From Gloeomargarita sp. SRBZ-1_bins_9 (lineage in GTDB: Bacteria; Cyanobacteriota; Cyanobacteriia; Gloeomargaritales; Gloeomargaritaceae): a stretch of DNA of 64,000 bases. Under the pieces are notes generated by a model. That model was not told where the DNA came from. It made no database searches and saw only the letters and a list, made by a program, of their open reading frames with translations. Positions 39,042-48,802 of the stretch are shown here, piece by piece (position 1 is the stretch's first letter; each line of letters begins with the position of its first letter). The translations under genes and the position numbers were made by a program. The stretch is taken from contig JAUQVX010000008.1 of assembly GCA_039794565.1 (NCBI GenBank), forward strand, positions 1 to 64,000, read 5' to 3'.

Positions 39042-39563
39042 ATGGCGACTCGCACCATTCTCCAGTGTGGACATCCTCTACTGCACCAGCCGGCGCAACC
39101 GGTACTGGCGGTGGACGCGGCAGAGGTACAAGCCCTGGCCCAGGAACTGGTGCAGGTGTGTCTGGAGGCCCAGGGGGTCGGGTTGGCTGCACCCCAGATC
39201 GGCGTGCCTTGGCAAATCCTGGTGGTGGCCTCTCGTCCCAATCCCCGTTACCCCACCGCGCCGACGATGGCCCCCCTAGTGATGATCAACCCGGAGATCA
39301 CGGCCACCGCTGGCGAACCGGTCTGGGGCTGGGAGGGCTGCCTGAGTGTTCCTAACCGCCGGGGGTTGGTGGCCCGGGCGCCCTGGATACAGGTGCGTTA
39401 TCTGGATCTCCAAGGTCGGGAAATGACCCAGGAATTCACGGATTTTGTGGCCCGCATCGTCCAGCACGAATACGACCATTTACAGGGTCGGTTGTTTCTC
39501 GACCGCCGGCCCCAACGACTGTTGAGCGAAGCCGAATACCGAGCGCAGGTCCTCAGGGCCTGA
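39042..39563 (+). CDS. def: peptide deformylase
   Basis: Removes the formyl group from new proteins. The 173 residues have all three motifs of the metalloenzyme: GVGLAAPQIG, EGCLSVPN (metal cysteine) and QHEYDHLQG (two metal histidines and catalytic glutamate). AAGGA at 39029-39033 precedes the ATG. Divergent from ho1. Confidence 0.96.
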   Translation: MATRTILQCGHPLLHQPAQPVLAVDAAEVQALAQELVQVCLEAQGVGLAAPQIGVPWQILVVASRPNPRYPTAPTMAPLVMINPEITATAGEPVWGWEGCLSVPNRRGLVARAPWIQVRYLDLQGREMTQEFTDFVARIVQHEYDHLQGRLFLDRRPQRLLSEAEYRAQVLRA

Positions 39564-39652
39564 TCCCAAAAAATTTCTGTGGTTTTGTCCCCAACCGAAG
39601 CGGTTGTGCGATAGTAGCAGGCAGCCCATAGGTGCAATGCCCATTGACAACG

Positions 39653-39931
39653 ATGGTTTCCCCCCTGGTTTCGGCAGTGTTTGTGTTTGTCCTGGCGGCG
39701 TTTGCCGGGTTTGAGGTGATCAACAAGGTGCCGCCGACATTGCATACCCCCTTGATGTCAGGGTCGAATGCCATTTCGGGCATTGCGGTGGTGGGGGCGA
39801 TTTTGTTGGCGGGTCATGGGGATGACGTCCTGAGTCAGGCCCTGGGGGTGTTGGCCATTGCCCTAGCCACGGTCAATGTGGTGGGGGGCTTTCTGGTGAC
39901 GGACCGCATGTTGCAGATGTTCAAAAAGTAG
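39653..39931 (+). CDS. pntA2: NAD(P) transhydrogenase, short alpha (membrane) subunit
   Basis: About 92 residues, or 99 from a GTG at 39632. Three hydrophobic segments with VFVFVLAAFAGFEVINKVPPTLHTPLMSGSNAISGI and the closing VTDRMLQMF are the membrane part (dII) of the proton-pumping transhydrogenase alpha chain when it is split. pntB follows three bases on. The NAD-binding alpha-1 gene, which often precedes it, is not here; def precedes. Confidence 0.9.
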   Translation: MVSPLVSAVFVFVLAAFAGFEVINKVPPTLHTPLMSGSNAISGIAVVGAILLAGHGDDVLSQALGVLAIALATVNVVGGFLVTDRMLQMFKK

Positions 39932-39934
39932 GCC

Positions 39935-41335
39935 ATGGACCTAGCCAGTACGCCGACTGCCATTGAATTGCTTTACCTGGCGGCGGTTTCCCTGTTCATC
40001 GTTGGGATTAAACAATTAGGTTCACCGGCGACGGCGCGACGGGGCAATCGCTGGGCGGCACTGGGAATGCTGCTGGCGGTCGTCGGCACCCTAGGGCAAC
40101 AGGGGGTCTTGCATTATGGCTCTATCGTGCTGGGGTTACTGGTGGGGGCGGGGGTAGGTGCCTGGCTGGCTTACCGGGTGGAGATGACGGCCATGCCCCA
40201 GATGGTGGGTCTGCTCAATGGCCTGGGGGGCGCAGCGTCGCTGTTGATTGCCACGGGGGAATTTTGGCGCAGCGTCCTGGGGGGAGTGCCCTTACCCTAT
40301 GGGGCTTTGGTTTCTACGGTGCTGGGGGTGATCATCGGCGGGGTGACCTTTACCGGTAGCCTGGTGGCCTTTGCCAAGTTGCAGGGCTGGATGACGGGTC
40401 AACCAGTGGTGTTGCCGGGACAACAGTGGCTGGCACTGACGCTGGCGGTCGCAACCCTGACAGCAGGGGGTCTCCTGGGGTGGTTGCCCCTAGCGGTGCC
40501 GGTTTTGGGCTGGTTGCTGGTCTTATCGTTGGTGCTGGGAGTGCTCTTTGTCCTGCCGGTTGGGGGTGCTGATATGCCGGTGGTGATCTCCCTGTTGAAT
40601 GCCTTTTCGGGACTGGCGGCCGCGGCGACCGGCTTTATCCTGCTCAACGATGCCCTGGTGGTGTCAGGGGCGTTGGTGGGGGCCTCCGGCCTGATCTTGA
40701 CCCAGATCATGTGCAAGGCCATGAACCGCTCCCTGACGAACGTATTGTTTGGGGCCTTCACGGCTAAACAGGCAGGGGTAGCTGGGGCCGATATTCGGGG
40801 GACCATCCGGCGCACCGATGTGGAAGAAACGGCCATGATGCTGGCCTACGCGCGTTCAGTGGTCATCGTGCCAGGATACGGGATGGCGGTGGCCCAGGCG
40901 CAGCATGCCCTCCGGGAGTTGGCCGATGCCCTCCAGCGGCGAGGGGTGGATGTCAAATACGCCATTCATCCGGTAGCAGGACGGATGCCGGGCCACATGA
41001 ACGTTTTGCTGGCAGAGGCCAACGTCCCCTACACGCAGCTCTACGATATGGATGCGATTAATCCCGAATTTGCCCATACGGACGTGGTGCTGGTGGTGGG
41101 GGCCAACGATGTGGTCAATCCCGCTGCCCGTCATGACCGACACAGTCCTATCTACGGCATGCCCATTTTGGAGGTGGACAAAGCCAAGCACACCATTGTC
41201 ATCAAACGCAGTATGAATCCGGGGTATTCCGGTGTGGAGAATGAATTGTTTTACCAGGAACGCACCGCCATGTTGTTTGGCAACGCCCGGGATGTGTTGA
41301 CCCAGTTGCTCAATGAAGTCAAACAATTAGCCTAG
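39935..41335 (+). CDS. pntB: NAD(P) transhydrogenase beta subunit
   Basis: 466 residues: eight or nine membrane helices followed by the soluble NADP-binding domain III. Domain III starts near residue 295 (VVIVPGYGMAVAQAQHALRELADAL), continues HPVAGRMPGHMNVLLAEANVPY, VVGANDVVNPAARHD and KRSMNPGYSGVEN. It couples hydride transfer between NAD(H) and NADP(H) to proton flow. Starts three bases after the short alpha gene. A small hairpin (GATGCC 41351-41356 / GGCATC 41371-41376) follows without a T run. Confidence 0.96.
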   Translation: MDLASTPTAIELLYLAAVSLFIVGIKQLGSPATARRGNRWAALGMLLAVVGTLGQQGVLHYGSIVLGLLVGAGVGAWLAYRVEMTAMPQMVGLLNGLGGAASLLIATGEFWRSVLGGVPLPYGALVSTVLGVIIGGVTFTGSLVAFAKLQGWMTGQPVVLPGQQWLALTLAVATLTAGGLLGWLPLAVPVLGWLLVLSLVLGVLFVLPVGGADMPVVISLLNAFSGLAAAATGFILLNDALVVSGALVGASGLILTQIMCKAMNRSLTNVLFGAFTAKQAGVAGADIRGTIRRTDVEETAMMLAYARSVVIVPGYGMAVAQAQHALRELADALQRRGVDVKYAIHPVAGRMPGHMNVLLAEANVPYTQLYDMDAINPEFAHTDVVLVVGANDVVNPAARHDRHSPIYGMPILEVDKAKHTIVIKRSMNPGYSGVENELFYQERTAMLFGNARDVLTQLLNEVKQLA

Positions 41336-41680
41336 ACGCCCCCAAGGCCAGATGCCGAGTAATTGGGCAGGGCATCTCTAATAGTTGAGTCCGGATAAAG
41401 GGCAAAGCGACACCCTTGACCCCTAAGCCGGTTAACTTTACAGCTATCAACAAATACCAGCCTCCCTACCTGGTCAACCCTACCCCATTGACCCTGACCA
41501 GCCTTTGACTCCCCCAGGACCCTATCAGTAGATACACGGAGAAGGAAGGGGGGGCTTTAACGCCTTATTAACCAACTGCTAACCCAATTTATATCTAGCC
41601 CATCCCGATTTGGGGTTAAGATTTTAAGCAGGATTGACTGCTAAGCCAGCGTTACTTTGAAGGGGTCAAGGGGCAGTGAC
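41336..41680. other. intergenic region, regulatory only
   Basis: This 345-base AT-richer stretch lies between pntB and the MCP-like gene. It has the small hairpin at 41351-41376 and several TTGAC-like words, but no promoter with a well-spaced -10 box could be fixed. No gene or RNA was recognised. Confidence 0.5.
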
Positions 41681-42931
41681 ATGGAAGAAATAACCCAACA
41701 AACAGCAGTGATGGATTACCGGGTGAGTGACCTGCCGTACACGGACTATTGTGTGGACCCCAGCACCATCGGTAAGGAAGTGTGGACGCGCTTGCATGAG
41801 GATGTGGAGGTGTCAGGGGTGATCCTCCTGCGGGAAGACCAGTTGGTGGGGGTGATTTCCCGGCGACGGTTTCTTGAGCGGATGAGTCGGCCCTACAGTT
41901 TGGAGATCTATCTCAAGCGCCCTATCGAGGCCCTGTTAGAGGTGGAAAATGTCCCGGTATTAGAGGTGCCAGGGGATGCTCGGATTGATGAAGTGGTGAC
42001 GGCGGCCCTCAATCGTCCCCTAGAGTTGGTTTATGAACCGGTGGTGGTGATTATTCCCGGTGAAAGGCCCCGCCTGGTGGAATTACATGTTCTCCTGTTA
42101 GCCCAGTCACAGATGCTCGCCGCCGCCAATGCCATCATTCAGCAGAAGACGGTGGAATTGCAGCAGAGCCTAGACCGCTTGACGCAAGAGCAAAATCGGG
42201 TGCGGGAATATACGCGCTTGTTGGAAATCAAGCAAATAGAGAGCAAACAGCGCAATGACCTGCTCCAGGCCCAGCAGGAGGAATTGACCCATAAAACTAG
42301 GGAGATTGAAGCACTCAACGAACGGTTTGTGCGTATCGGCCAGTTGCTGTCTTTAGAGGGCAAAAAAGCGTTCCAGGCTACCTTTGCCGGAGTCAATAAC
42401 ATTTGCAACACCACCGATCAGATCATCAGTGTGGGGCAGGCCCTGGAAAAAGAACTAGAGGCGGTGGATAATGCCACCAAGATCATTGAAGACGTGAGTA
42501 AGCAGGTGCGTCACCTGGCGGTGCAGGCGGCGGTGATTGCCAATCAGTCAGGGGGACAGTTGGCCGGTTTTGGTTACATTACCTCGGAAATCGGCAAGCT
42601 GGTGAGCCAGACCTTTGAGGCCAGTAGCCAGGTGAACCGCATCGCCAGCCGGTTCCGCACCAAGATTCAGGAAAACAGTGAGGCTGCCCGGTCCACCGCC
42701 GAAACGGCCCGCTCCTTGATTCAAAAAATCCAGCGGGCAGAAATGGCCCTGAACGAATTGGAGCAGTTGGTGGGCACGGCGGTCAGCCCGACCGGTTCGC
42801 CGGAGCAGGTCCAGCAACTGATCCGCAGCGATACCACGCCCGGTACGGCCACCCGCCTACAACTGGTGGAGGAGAGCACCACCTTCCAGCCGGAACCCTT
42901 GGCAGAACAGGACGTGGCTAACGGCCTCTGA
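41681..42931 (+). CDS. soluble MCP-like signalling protein with CBS-like N-terminus
   Basis: A 416-residue cytosolic protein with no membrane segment. Residues 1-150 resemble a CBS-type sensor (SGVILLREDQLVGVISRRRFLERMSRPYSLEIYLKRPIEALLE), as seen ahead of GGDEF or kinase modules. Then a coiled coil (about 150-215) and an MCP-like signalling helix pair (about 230-380). The hairpin tip reads IEDVSKQVRHLAVQAAVIANQSGG and lacks the canonical QTNLLALNAAIEAARAGE core. CheA/CheW contact is therefore uncertain. No che gene is nearby; the CheA at 16498-20505 is far away. Confidence 0.75.
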   Translation: MEEITQQTAVMDYRVSDLPYTDYCVDPSTIGKEVWTRLHEDVEVSGVILLREDQLVGVISRRRFLERMSRPYSLEIYLKRPIEALLEVENVPVLEVPGDARIDEVVTAALNRPLELVYEPVVVIIPGERPRLVELHVLLLAQSQMLAAANAIIQQKTVELQQSLDRLTQEQNRVREYTRLLEIKQIESKQRNDLLQAQQEELTHKTREIEALNERFVRIGQLLSLEGKKAFQATFAGVNNICNTTDQIISVGQALEKELEAVDNATKIIEDVSKQVRHLAVQAAVIANQSGGQLAGFGYITSEIGKLVSQTFEASSQVNRIASRFRTKIQENSEAARSTAETARSLIQKIQRAEMALNELEQLVGTAVSPTGSPEQVQQLIRSDTTPGTATRLQLVEESTTFQPEPLAEQDVANGL

Positions 42932-43083
42932 AGCCAGCACCTGTTTGGATAAGCGGCAAAGGGGAAGCGTCCTAGGGCTGGGGGGATGGTCAAGTCGTGT
43001 AAGCAGTGTTTCAGTGATGACGGGCGATCAGGGGGTATTCACGTCGAGGAAGCGGCTGGTCCCCCGTGTCTAGGGTTTTTCTG

Positions 43084-43100
43084 CCCCCTACAATAGGGGG
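43084..43100. repeat. perfect palindrome just upstream of ndhM
   Basis: CCCCCTA (43084-43090) and TAGGGGG (43094-43100) are separated by CAA. The loop contains TACAAT, a plausible -10 box, 20 bases before the ndhM start, so the hairpin could sit on the promoter or leader. Confidence 0.45.
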
Positions 43101-43119
43101 AAAGGGTGGAGAATTGGCT

Positions 43120-43464
43120 ATGTTACTGAAAAGTACGACCCGGCATGTGCGGATTTTTGCTGCCACCGTCCAAGACGGGGTGCTGGTGCCCAGTGAAACG
43201 GAATTGACGGTGGATGTGGACCCGGACAACGAATTCAATTGGACAGAGGAAACCGTTGCCAAGGTGCACCAAAAATTCGCTGAGCTGGTGCAAGCCTACC
43301 GGGGTTCTGACCTGACGGACTATACCCTGCGCCGGATTGGGTCGGATTTGGAACATTTCATCCGGGGCATGTTGCAGCGCGGCGAAATTTCCTACAACCT
43401 CAACAGCCGCGTGTTGAACTACAGCATGGGCCGCCCCCGCCTGGATAGCCCGTCCGGTTCCTAA
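43120..43464 (+). CDS. ndhM: NAD(P)H-quinone oxidoreductase subunit M
   Basis: 114 residues, a cyanobacterial/plastid-specific subunit of the hydrophilic arm of NDH-1. The sequence [20 protein letters not shown] continues with VDPDNEFNW, the conserved [35 protein letters not shown] and matches NdhM closely. ATG 43120 gives the family N-terminus; the frame is open further upstream. It converges with the next gene, the stops overlapping by three bases. Confidence 0.93.
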   Translation: MLLKSTTRHVRIFAATVQDGVLVPSETELTVDVDPDNEFNWTEETVAKVHQKFAELVQAYRGSDLTDYTLRRIGSDLEHFIRGMLQRGEISYNLNSRVLNYSMGRPRLDSPSGS

Positions 43465-43667
43465 CCGTACAACCGCTGGGCGGCATCGCTCAACAACCAC
43501 CGTGCTACTTGGGCATCTCCCTCCTCCCAGGCCAGGCGTTCGGCGGCGGCAAGAATGTGCTGGATGATCTGGCGGGGCGTCATGACTCGGGACATCTCGG
43601 TGACAACGGCAGTGGCGGCCTGCATATCCCGTTGGCGTAGAGCGCTGGTTAACCGCTGGTGCAGCAT
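43461..43667 (-). CDS. small unrecognised protein (68 residues)
   Basis: Helical 68-residue protein, [20 protein letters not shown] through [22 protein letters not shown]. No family recognised. The amphipathic pattern and gap-free placement against the convergent ndhM stop make it a plausible gene; a start seven codons earlier (43688) is open too. Function unknown. Confidence 0.45.
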   Translation of the reverse strand: MLHQRLTSALRQRDMQAATAVVTEMSRVMTPRQIIQHILAAAERLAWEEGDAQVARWLLSDAAQRLYG

Positions 43668-43857
43668 AAACCCCCCTCTTCCAATCACAAGCGCTGATGA
43701 GTGGGATTAGTAATTTTTATATATAGCCGGGATGGCGGGGCGCTGGGGCCGTCTTTATCGGGCCATTTGTGTTTTTTCAGGTCCGTTGACAAATGCTTGA
43801 TATTTCTTAAACCGGAATCGGCTAGGCTGGGGAGTGGTGTCAAGGACGCTGGTTGTC

Positions 43858-45438
43858 ATGAAGCCATCCCTGGCCCGCATTGCCGGTTTGGTTGCGATTG
43901 CTACCCTGGTGAGCAAGGTGCTGGGGTTGGTGCGGGAACAGGCCATTGCGGCGACGTTTGGAGTGGGGGTGGTCGCCGACGCCTACAGCTATGCCTATGT
44001 AATTCCCGGGTTTTTGCTCATCCTGCTGGGGGGAATCAACGGGCCGTTCCACAGCGCCATCGTCAGCGTGGTCAGCAAGCACGACGAGCAGGAGGCGGCC
44101 GTCATTGTGGAAACGGTGATGACCTGGGTGACGGTGGTGTTGCTGGCGCTAGCGGGGTTAATGTTCCTGGGGGCGGAACCCCTGTTGCGACTGGTGGCAC
44201 CGGGATTGACGGCGACGCCCACCGGACAAATCACCCAAGCCATTGCCCTGGCCCAATTGCGCATTATGGCGCCCCTGGCGGTCCTGGCGGGTTGGATCGG
44301 CATTGGGTTTGGGGTGTTGACGGCGCGGGACCAGTACTGGCTGCCGGCCATTAGCCCCCTATTTTCCAGCCTGAGTGTGCTGGTGGGATTGGCGGGACTG
44401 TGGCTGGGGTTGCGGGAACGGCTCTGGCAACCAGAAACGGCCCTGTTGGGGGGACAGGTGCTGGCCGCCAGTGTCTTGGCTGGGGGGGTGTTGCAATGGC
44501 TGGTACAGTTACCGCCGCAAATGCGTCTGGGGATTCGCTGGGGGCGCTGGCGCTGGCAGTGGCGACATCCGGGGGTGCAAGCGGTCTTGAAGGTGTTGTT
44601 GCCGGCGACCTTTGCCTCGGGGATGCTCCACATCAATGTCTATGTGGATTTGCAATTTGCGTCCTACATTCCGGCGGCGGCGGCGGCCCTGGGCTATGCC
44701 AATTTGCTGGTGCAGGCGCCCTTGGGGATTCTCTCCAATATGATCCTGGTGCCCTATCTGCCCCTGTTTGCCCGGTTGAGCGACCCCCAGGACTGGCCGG
44801 AATTGCGCCAGCGCCTGCGCCAGAGTTTGGTGCTGGTGGCCCTGGTGATGGTGCCCCTGGGGATACTGCTGGCGGTGTTGGCCCTGCCTTTGGTGCGGGT
44901 GATCTACGAGCGCTACGCCTTTGATGCCCAGGCGTCCCGGTTGGTGAGCAGCATCCTGACGGCCTACGGGGTGGGGATGTTTGTTTATCTGGCCCGGGAT
45001 GTGCTGGTGCGGGTGTTTTATGCCCTGGGGGATGGGGAGACCCCCTTTCGCCTGAGTTTGGTGGGCATTGGCCTGAACGCGCTGTTGGATTGGGGACTGG
45101 TGCAGGTTATGGGGGCACCAGGCCTGGCCTTGGCCACCGCTGGGGTGAACCTGGTGACATTTTTGGGCCTGTTTGTCCTGCTGCACCGGCGACTGGGGGG
45201 ATTGCCCTGGCGGGCCTGGCTGGGAGTGCTCCTGCAAATCACGGCGGTAAGTGGGCTTGGGGGAGCGGTCGCCGGTATACTGTGGCGCTGGAGTTACCCC
45301 TGGTTGGGGACACTGGGAGGATTGGGGCTGGCGGCTACAGCCGGGGTGCTGGTGATAGTTGCCGCTCTGGCCTATGCCCCTGTCCCGGAGACGCAATTGC
45401 TATGGGCTAAAATAACGGCCCGGCTGCCTAAGGCTTAA
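43858..45438 (+). CDS. murJ: lipid II flippase MurJ
   Basis: 526 residues with about 14 membrane helices; it flips the peptidoglycan precursor lipid II across the membrane. It has the MOP-superfamily starts LVAIATLVSKVLGLVREQAIAATFG and ADAYSYAYVIPGFLL and the conserved central RVIYERYAF. Start MKPSLARIAG at 43858 was chosen for the family N-terminus. TTGACA at 43788-43793 lies in the upstream region but has no well-spaced -10 box. Confidence 0.92.
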   Translation: MKPSLARIAGLVAIATLVSKVLGLVREQAIAATFGVGVVADAYSYAYVIPGFLLILLGGINGPFHSAIVSVVSKHDEQEAAVIVETVMTWVTVVLLALAGLMFLGAEPLLRLVAPGLTATPTGQITQAIALAQLRIMAPLAVLAGWIGIGFGVLTARDQYWLPAISPLFSSLSVLVGLAGLWLGLRERLWQPETALLGGQVLAASVLAGGVLQWLVQLPPQMRLGIRWGRWRWQWRHPGVQAVLKVLLPATFASGMLHINVYVDLQFASYIPAAAAALGYANLLVQAPLGILSNMILVPYLPLFARLSDPQDWPELRQRLRQSLVLVALVMVPLGILLAVLALPLVRVIYERYAFDAQASRLVSSILTAYGVGMFVYLARDVLVRVFYALGDGETPFRLSLVGIGLNALLDWGLVQVMGAPGLALATAGVNLVTFLGLFVLLHRRLGGLPWRAWLGVLLQITAVSGLGGAVAGILWRWSYPWLGTLGGLGLAATAGVLVIVAALAYAPVPETQLLWAKITARLPKA

Positions 45439-45456
45439 AAAGTCAAGCACAACCCC

Positions 45457-45674
45457 TGGACAAATCACCAAAGCCGATTTATGATTTTAGATTGTGTCAC
45501 TAATCCACCGTCTCCGGTGGGGGATACTGGCGGGATGGAGTTGGTCCATGCCGTTAAGTCCTGAAGGTGGCAGGTTCTGAGCTTGAGCGGTAGCCAAAGT
45601 TCATAACCCGGATCAGGTCGCCAGTGGCGGGTGACCATGTTGTTGTGAATGGGTGAGCGTTAGGAGTCCGAGCG
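45457..45674 (+). promoter_or_regulatory. promoter and long leader of the S10/spc ribosomal operon
   Basis: TGGACA (45457-45462), a 17-base spacer and TATGAT (45480-45485) form a good promoter, giving a leader of about 180 bases to the rplC GTG at 45675. A hairpin CCACCG (45505-45510) / CGGTGG (45515-45520) lies near the 5' end. Long leaders of r-protein operons often carry autoregulatory sites; which protein would bind this one is not visible. Confidence 0.6.
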
Positions 45675-46319
45675 GTGGCACTGGGAATCCTAGGGACCAA
45701 GTTGGGGATGACCCAGCTTTTTGATGAGACGGGCAAGGCGGTGCCGGTGACGGTGGTGCAGGCAGGACCCTGTACCGTGACCCAGGTGAAAACGGTGGCG
45801 ACGGATGGGTACAACGCCGTGCAACTGGGTTATGGGGTGACGCGGGAAAAGCGCCTGACCAAGCCGGAACGGGGCCATCTGCAAAAGGCGGGTGCTCCCT
45901 GGTTGAAGCACCTGCGGGAGTACCGGCTGGACAATCCCACCCAATATCAATTGGGGCAACAAATTACGGTGGACATTTTCCAACCAGGGCAAAAGGTGGA
46001 CGTGACGGGCACCAGTATTGGCCGGGGGTTTGCCGGTTATCAAAAGCGGCACCACTTTGGTCGGGGACCCATGGCGCACGGTTCCAAGAACCACCGCCAG
46101 CCCGGTTCCATTGGGCCAGGGACGACGCCGGGGCGGGTTTATCCGGGAAAACGCATGGCCGGTCACATGGGCAACGCGCGGGTGACAATTAAGGACCTGC
46201 GTATCTTTAAGGTGGATGCGGAACGTCACCTGCTGGTTATCCAGGGGTCGGTGCCGGGCAAACCGGGGTCGTTGCTGAGCATTCAGCCGGCCAAGTACGT
46301 GGGGGCGCAAAAGGGGTAA
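45675..46319 (+). CDS. rplC: 50S ribosomal protein L3
   Basis: 214 residues; L3 nucleates 50S assembly and reaches to the peptidyl-transferase centre. It starts at GTG 45675 behind TAGGAG (45661-45666). Conserved [47 protein letters not shown] and [10 protein letters not shown] are visible. First gene of the operon, as expected when S10 has moved. Confidence 0.97.
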   Translation: MALGILGTKLGMTQLFDETGKAVPVTVVQAGPCTVTQVKTVATDGYNAVQLGYGVTREKRLTKPERGHLQKAGAPWLKHLREYRLDNPTQYQLGQQITVDIFQPGQKVDVTGTSIGRGFAGYQKRHHFGRGPMAHGSKNHRQPGSIGPGTTPGRVYPGKRMAGHMGNARVTIKDLRIFKVDAERHLLVIQGSVPGKPGSLLSIQPAKYVGAQKG

Positions 46320-46324
46320 AGCCT

Positions 46325-46990
46325 ATGGTGGCGCTGGTGGTTAAAGATTGGCAGGGGGGAACCAAGGGGGAAGCGACCTTGGAGCTACAGGTGGCCCGTC
46401 CGGAAACGGCCAACCATATCCTGCATCGGGCGCTCGTGCGGCAGCTGGCCCATGCCCGTCAGGGAACCGCTTGCACCAAAACCCGGGCGGAAGTGAGCGG
46501 CGGTGGGCGTAAACCCTGGCGGCAAAAGGGCACTGGTCGGGCGCGGGCGGGTTCGATCCGGTCTCCCCTGTGGCGGGGGGGTGGGGTGGTCTTTGGCCCG
46601 AAGCCCCGGGATTACGAACTGAAGATGAATCGCAAGGAGCGGCGCTTGGCCCTGCGGACTGCCCTGATGAGTCGGGTGGATCAGACGATTGTGGTGGAGG
46701 ACTTTGCCGACCAACTACCCCGCCCCAAAACCAAGGAGATAGTGCAGGCCCTGGGACGCTGGGGGGTGCAACCGGAGCAGAAGGTTCTGCTGATCGTCCC
46801 GGAGATTACCGAGACGGTGGGGTTATCGGTGCGCAATGTGCCCTGGATTACCTTGCTGCGAGCGGACCAGCTCAATGTGTGGGATATTCTCCATGCGGAC
46901 ACCCTGGTGGTGACGGTGGGGGCGTTACACAAAATTCAGGAGGTGTACAGCGATGGGTCGCACAACGACGCTCAAACCCCAGCAGCATGA
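46325..46990 (+). CDS. rplD: 50S ribosomal protein L4
   Basis: 221 residues; lines the exit tunnel. The extended loop [59 protein letters not shown] is complete, so no macrolide-type change at the usual loop position is evident. Overlaps the start of rplW by 38 bases. Confidence 0.97.
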   Translation: MVALVVKDWQGGTKGEATLELQVARPETANHILHRALVRQLAHARQGTACTKTRAEVSGGGRKPWRQKGTGRARAGSIRSPLWRGGGVVFGPKPRDYELKMNRKERRLALRTALMSRVDQTIVVEDFADQLPRPKTKEIVQALGRWGVQPEQKVLLIVPEITETVGLSVRNVPWITLLRADQLNVWDILHADTLVVTVGALHKIQEVYSDGSHNDAQTPAA

Positions 46991-47279
46991 CCCCCGTCGC
47001 CTGGTGGACTGTATTCTCCGCCCGCTGGTGACGGAGAAGGCTACCACATTGCTGGAACAAAACCAGTACACCTTTGCTGTGGACCCCAAGGCCACCAAGC
47101 CGGAAATCAAGGCGGCGATCGAAATGCTCTTTAACGTCAAAGTGGTGGGGGTGAACACCTTGCACCCGGCGGAGAAAAAGCGGCGGGTGGGTCGCCTGGT
47201 GGGCCGCAAACCTCACTACAAAAAGGCGATTGTCACCCTGGCGCCCGGTGACAAGATCGTCCTGTTCCCGGAAGTTTAG
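46953..47279 (+). CDS. rplW: 50S ribosomal protein L23
   Basis: 108 residues at the tunnel exit, a docking site for SRP and trigger factor. Core: [57 protein letters not shown]. The first 16 residues start inside the end of rplD, an overlap of 38 bases. Confidence 0.96.
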   Translation: MGRTTTLKPQQHDPRRLVDCILRPLVTEKATTLLEQNQYTFAVDPKATKPEIKAAIEMLFNVKVVGVNTLHPAEKKRRVGRLVGRKPHYKKAIVTLAPGDKIVLFPEV

Positions 47280-47289
47280 GAGGTGGTTT

Positions 47290-48117
47290 ATGCCGTTACG
47301 TGTTTATCGCCCATTGACGCCAGGTACCCGGGGACGGTCGGTCTCGGATTTTGCGGAAATCACCAAGACGGAGCCGGAAAAATCCCTGGTGCGGTTTCAC
47401 CACTCCGCCAAGGGGCGCAACAACCGGGGGGTAATTACCACGCGGCACCGGGGGGGTGGCCACAAGCGGCTTTACCGGATCGTTGATTTTCGTCGGGATA
47501 AGCGGGGGATCCCGGCCAAGGTGGCGGCCATCGAATACGACCCCAACCGCAATGCCCGTATTGCTCTGCTGCATTACCGGGACGGGGAAAAGCGCTATAT
47601 TTTGCATCCCCGGGGTCTGGAGGTGGGGGCGACGGTGATGGCCGGTCCAGAGGCGCCTATTGAGGTGGGGAATGCTTTGCCCCTGAGCCATATCCCCCTG
47701 GGGACAGAGGTCCATAACGTGGAACTGACGCCCGGCAAGGGGGGGCAAATCGTGCGGGCAGCCGGCACCAGCGCCCAAGTGGTGGCCAAGGAGGGGGACT
47801 ACGTAGCCCTACGACTGCCCTCGGGGGAGGTGCGCCTGTTCCGCAAGGAGGCCTACGCCACCATTGGCCAGGTGGGGAATGTGGACAGCAACAACATCAC
47901 CCTAGGCAAGGCGGGGCGCAAGCGGTGGCTGGGGCGGAGGCCGGAAGTGCGGGGAGCGGCTATGAACCCGGTGGACCACCCCCACGGTGGTGGAGAGGGC
48001 AAGGCACCCGTTGGTCGTCCGGGTCCGGTCACCCCCTGGGGGAAACCGGCTCTGGGGCACAAGACCCGCAAGCCCCGCAAGGCCAGCGATAAGTTGATCC
48101 TGCGTCGTCGTAAGTAG
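47290..48117 (+). CDS. rplB: 50S ribosomal protein L2
   Basis: 275 residues; L2 is needed for subunit joining and peptide transfer. [21 protein letters not shown] opens it, [20 protein letters not shown] and the conserved [31 protein letters not shown] are intact. ATG 47290 follows an AGGAGG-type site (47279-47283). Confidence 0.97.
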   Translation: MPLRVYRPLTPGTRGRSVSDFAEITKTEPEKSLVRFHHSAKGRNNRGVITTRHRGGGHKRLYRIVDFRRDKRGIPAKVAAIEYDPNRNARIALLHYRDGEKRYILHPRGLEVGATVMAGPEAPIEVGNALPLSHIPLGTEVHNVELTPGKGGQIVRAAGTSAQVVAKEGDYVALRLPSGEVRLFRKEAYATIGQVGNVDSNNITLGKAGRKRWLGRRPEVRGAAMNPVDHPHGGGEGKAPVGRPGPVTPWGKPALGHKTRKPRKASDKLILRRRK

Positions 48118-48129
48118 GGGGAGGAGGCT

Positions 48130-48408
48130 ATGCCACGGTCGTTGAAAAAAGGCCCCTTTGTGGCGGACCACCTGCTGCGTAAGATCGAGAAGCTCAACCA
48201 GCGCAACGAAAAGCAGGTGATCAAAACTTGGTCCCGGGCGTCCACCATCGTCCCGGCGATGATCGGCCACACGATTGCGGTGTATAACGGCAAGCAGCAT
48301 GTGCCGGTCTATATCACCGACCAGATGGTGGGGCACAAGCTGGGGGAATTTGCGCCAACCCGTACGTTCCGGGGGCACACCAAGAGTGATAAAAAAGCGA
48401 AGCGCTAG
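48130..48408 (+). CDS. rpsS: 30S ribosomal protein S19
   Basis: 92 residues, 30S head. [20 protein letters not shown] and [48 protein letters not shown] are the family sequence. Follows rplB at 12 bases behind GGGGGAGGAGG. Confidence 0.97.
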   Translation: MPRSLKKGPFVADHLLRKIEKLNQRNEKQVIKTWSRASTIVPAMIGHTIAVYNGKQHVPVYITDQMVGHKLGEFAPTRTFRGHTKSDKKAKR

Positions 48409-48417
48409 GAGGGGGTT

Positions 48418-48801
48418 ATGGCGATAGCAACGGAGGGGCCAGAGGTGCGGGCGGTACTGCGCTATGCCCGGTTGTCACCCCATAAGGTGCGGCGGGTGTT
48501 GGACCAGATCCGGGGGCGCACCTACCGGGAGGCCCTGATGATCCTGGAGTTTATGCCCTATCGTCCCTGCCAACCGGTGATGAAGCTCTTGCGTTCGGCG
48601 GCGGCCAATGCGGAGCACAACAACGGTCTAGACCGGACCAAATTGGTGATTACCCGGGCAACGGCGGATGCAGGACCGATGCTCAAGCGTTACCAACCCC
48701 GGGCGCGGGGTCAAGCCTATGCCATCCACAAACCCACCTGTCACATCGTGATCGGGGTGCGGCAGCAAGCCGAGCAGCCAACGCCAAAGGAGGACCGGTG
48801 A
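48418..48801 (+). CDS. rplV: 50S ribosomal protein L22
   Basis: 127 residues, binds all domains of 23S rRNA and reaches into the tunnel. [32 protein letters not shown] and the hairpin [38 protein letters not shown] are present. Charged C-terminal tail ([12 protein letters not shown]). Confidence 0.96.
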   Translation: MAIATEGPEVRAVLRYARLSPHKVRRVLDQIRGRTYREALMILEFMPYRPCQPVMKLLRSAAANAEHNNGLDRTKLVITRATADAGPMLKRYQPRARGQAYAIHKPTCHIVIGVRQQAEQPTPKEDR

Positions 48802-48802
48802 A

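Noticed and set aside
45439-45674. Possible tRNA or small RNA gene ahead of rplC
   Set aside because: The hairpin does not fit a cloverleaf and lies in the leader of the operon.
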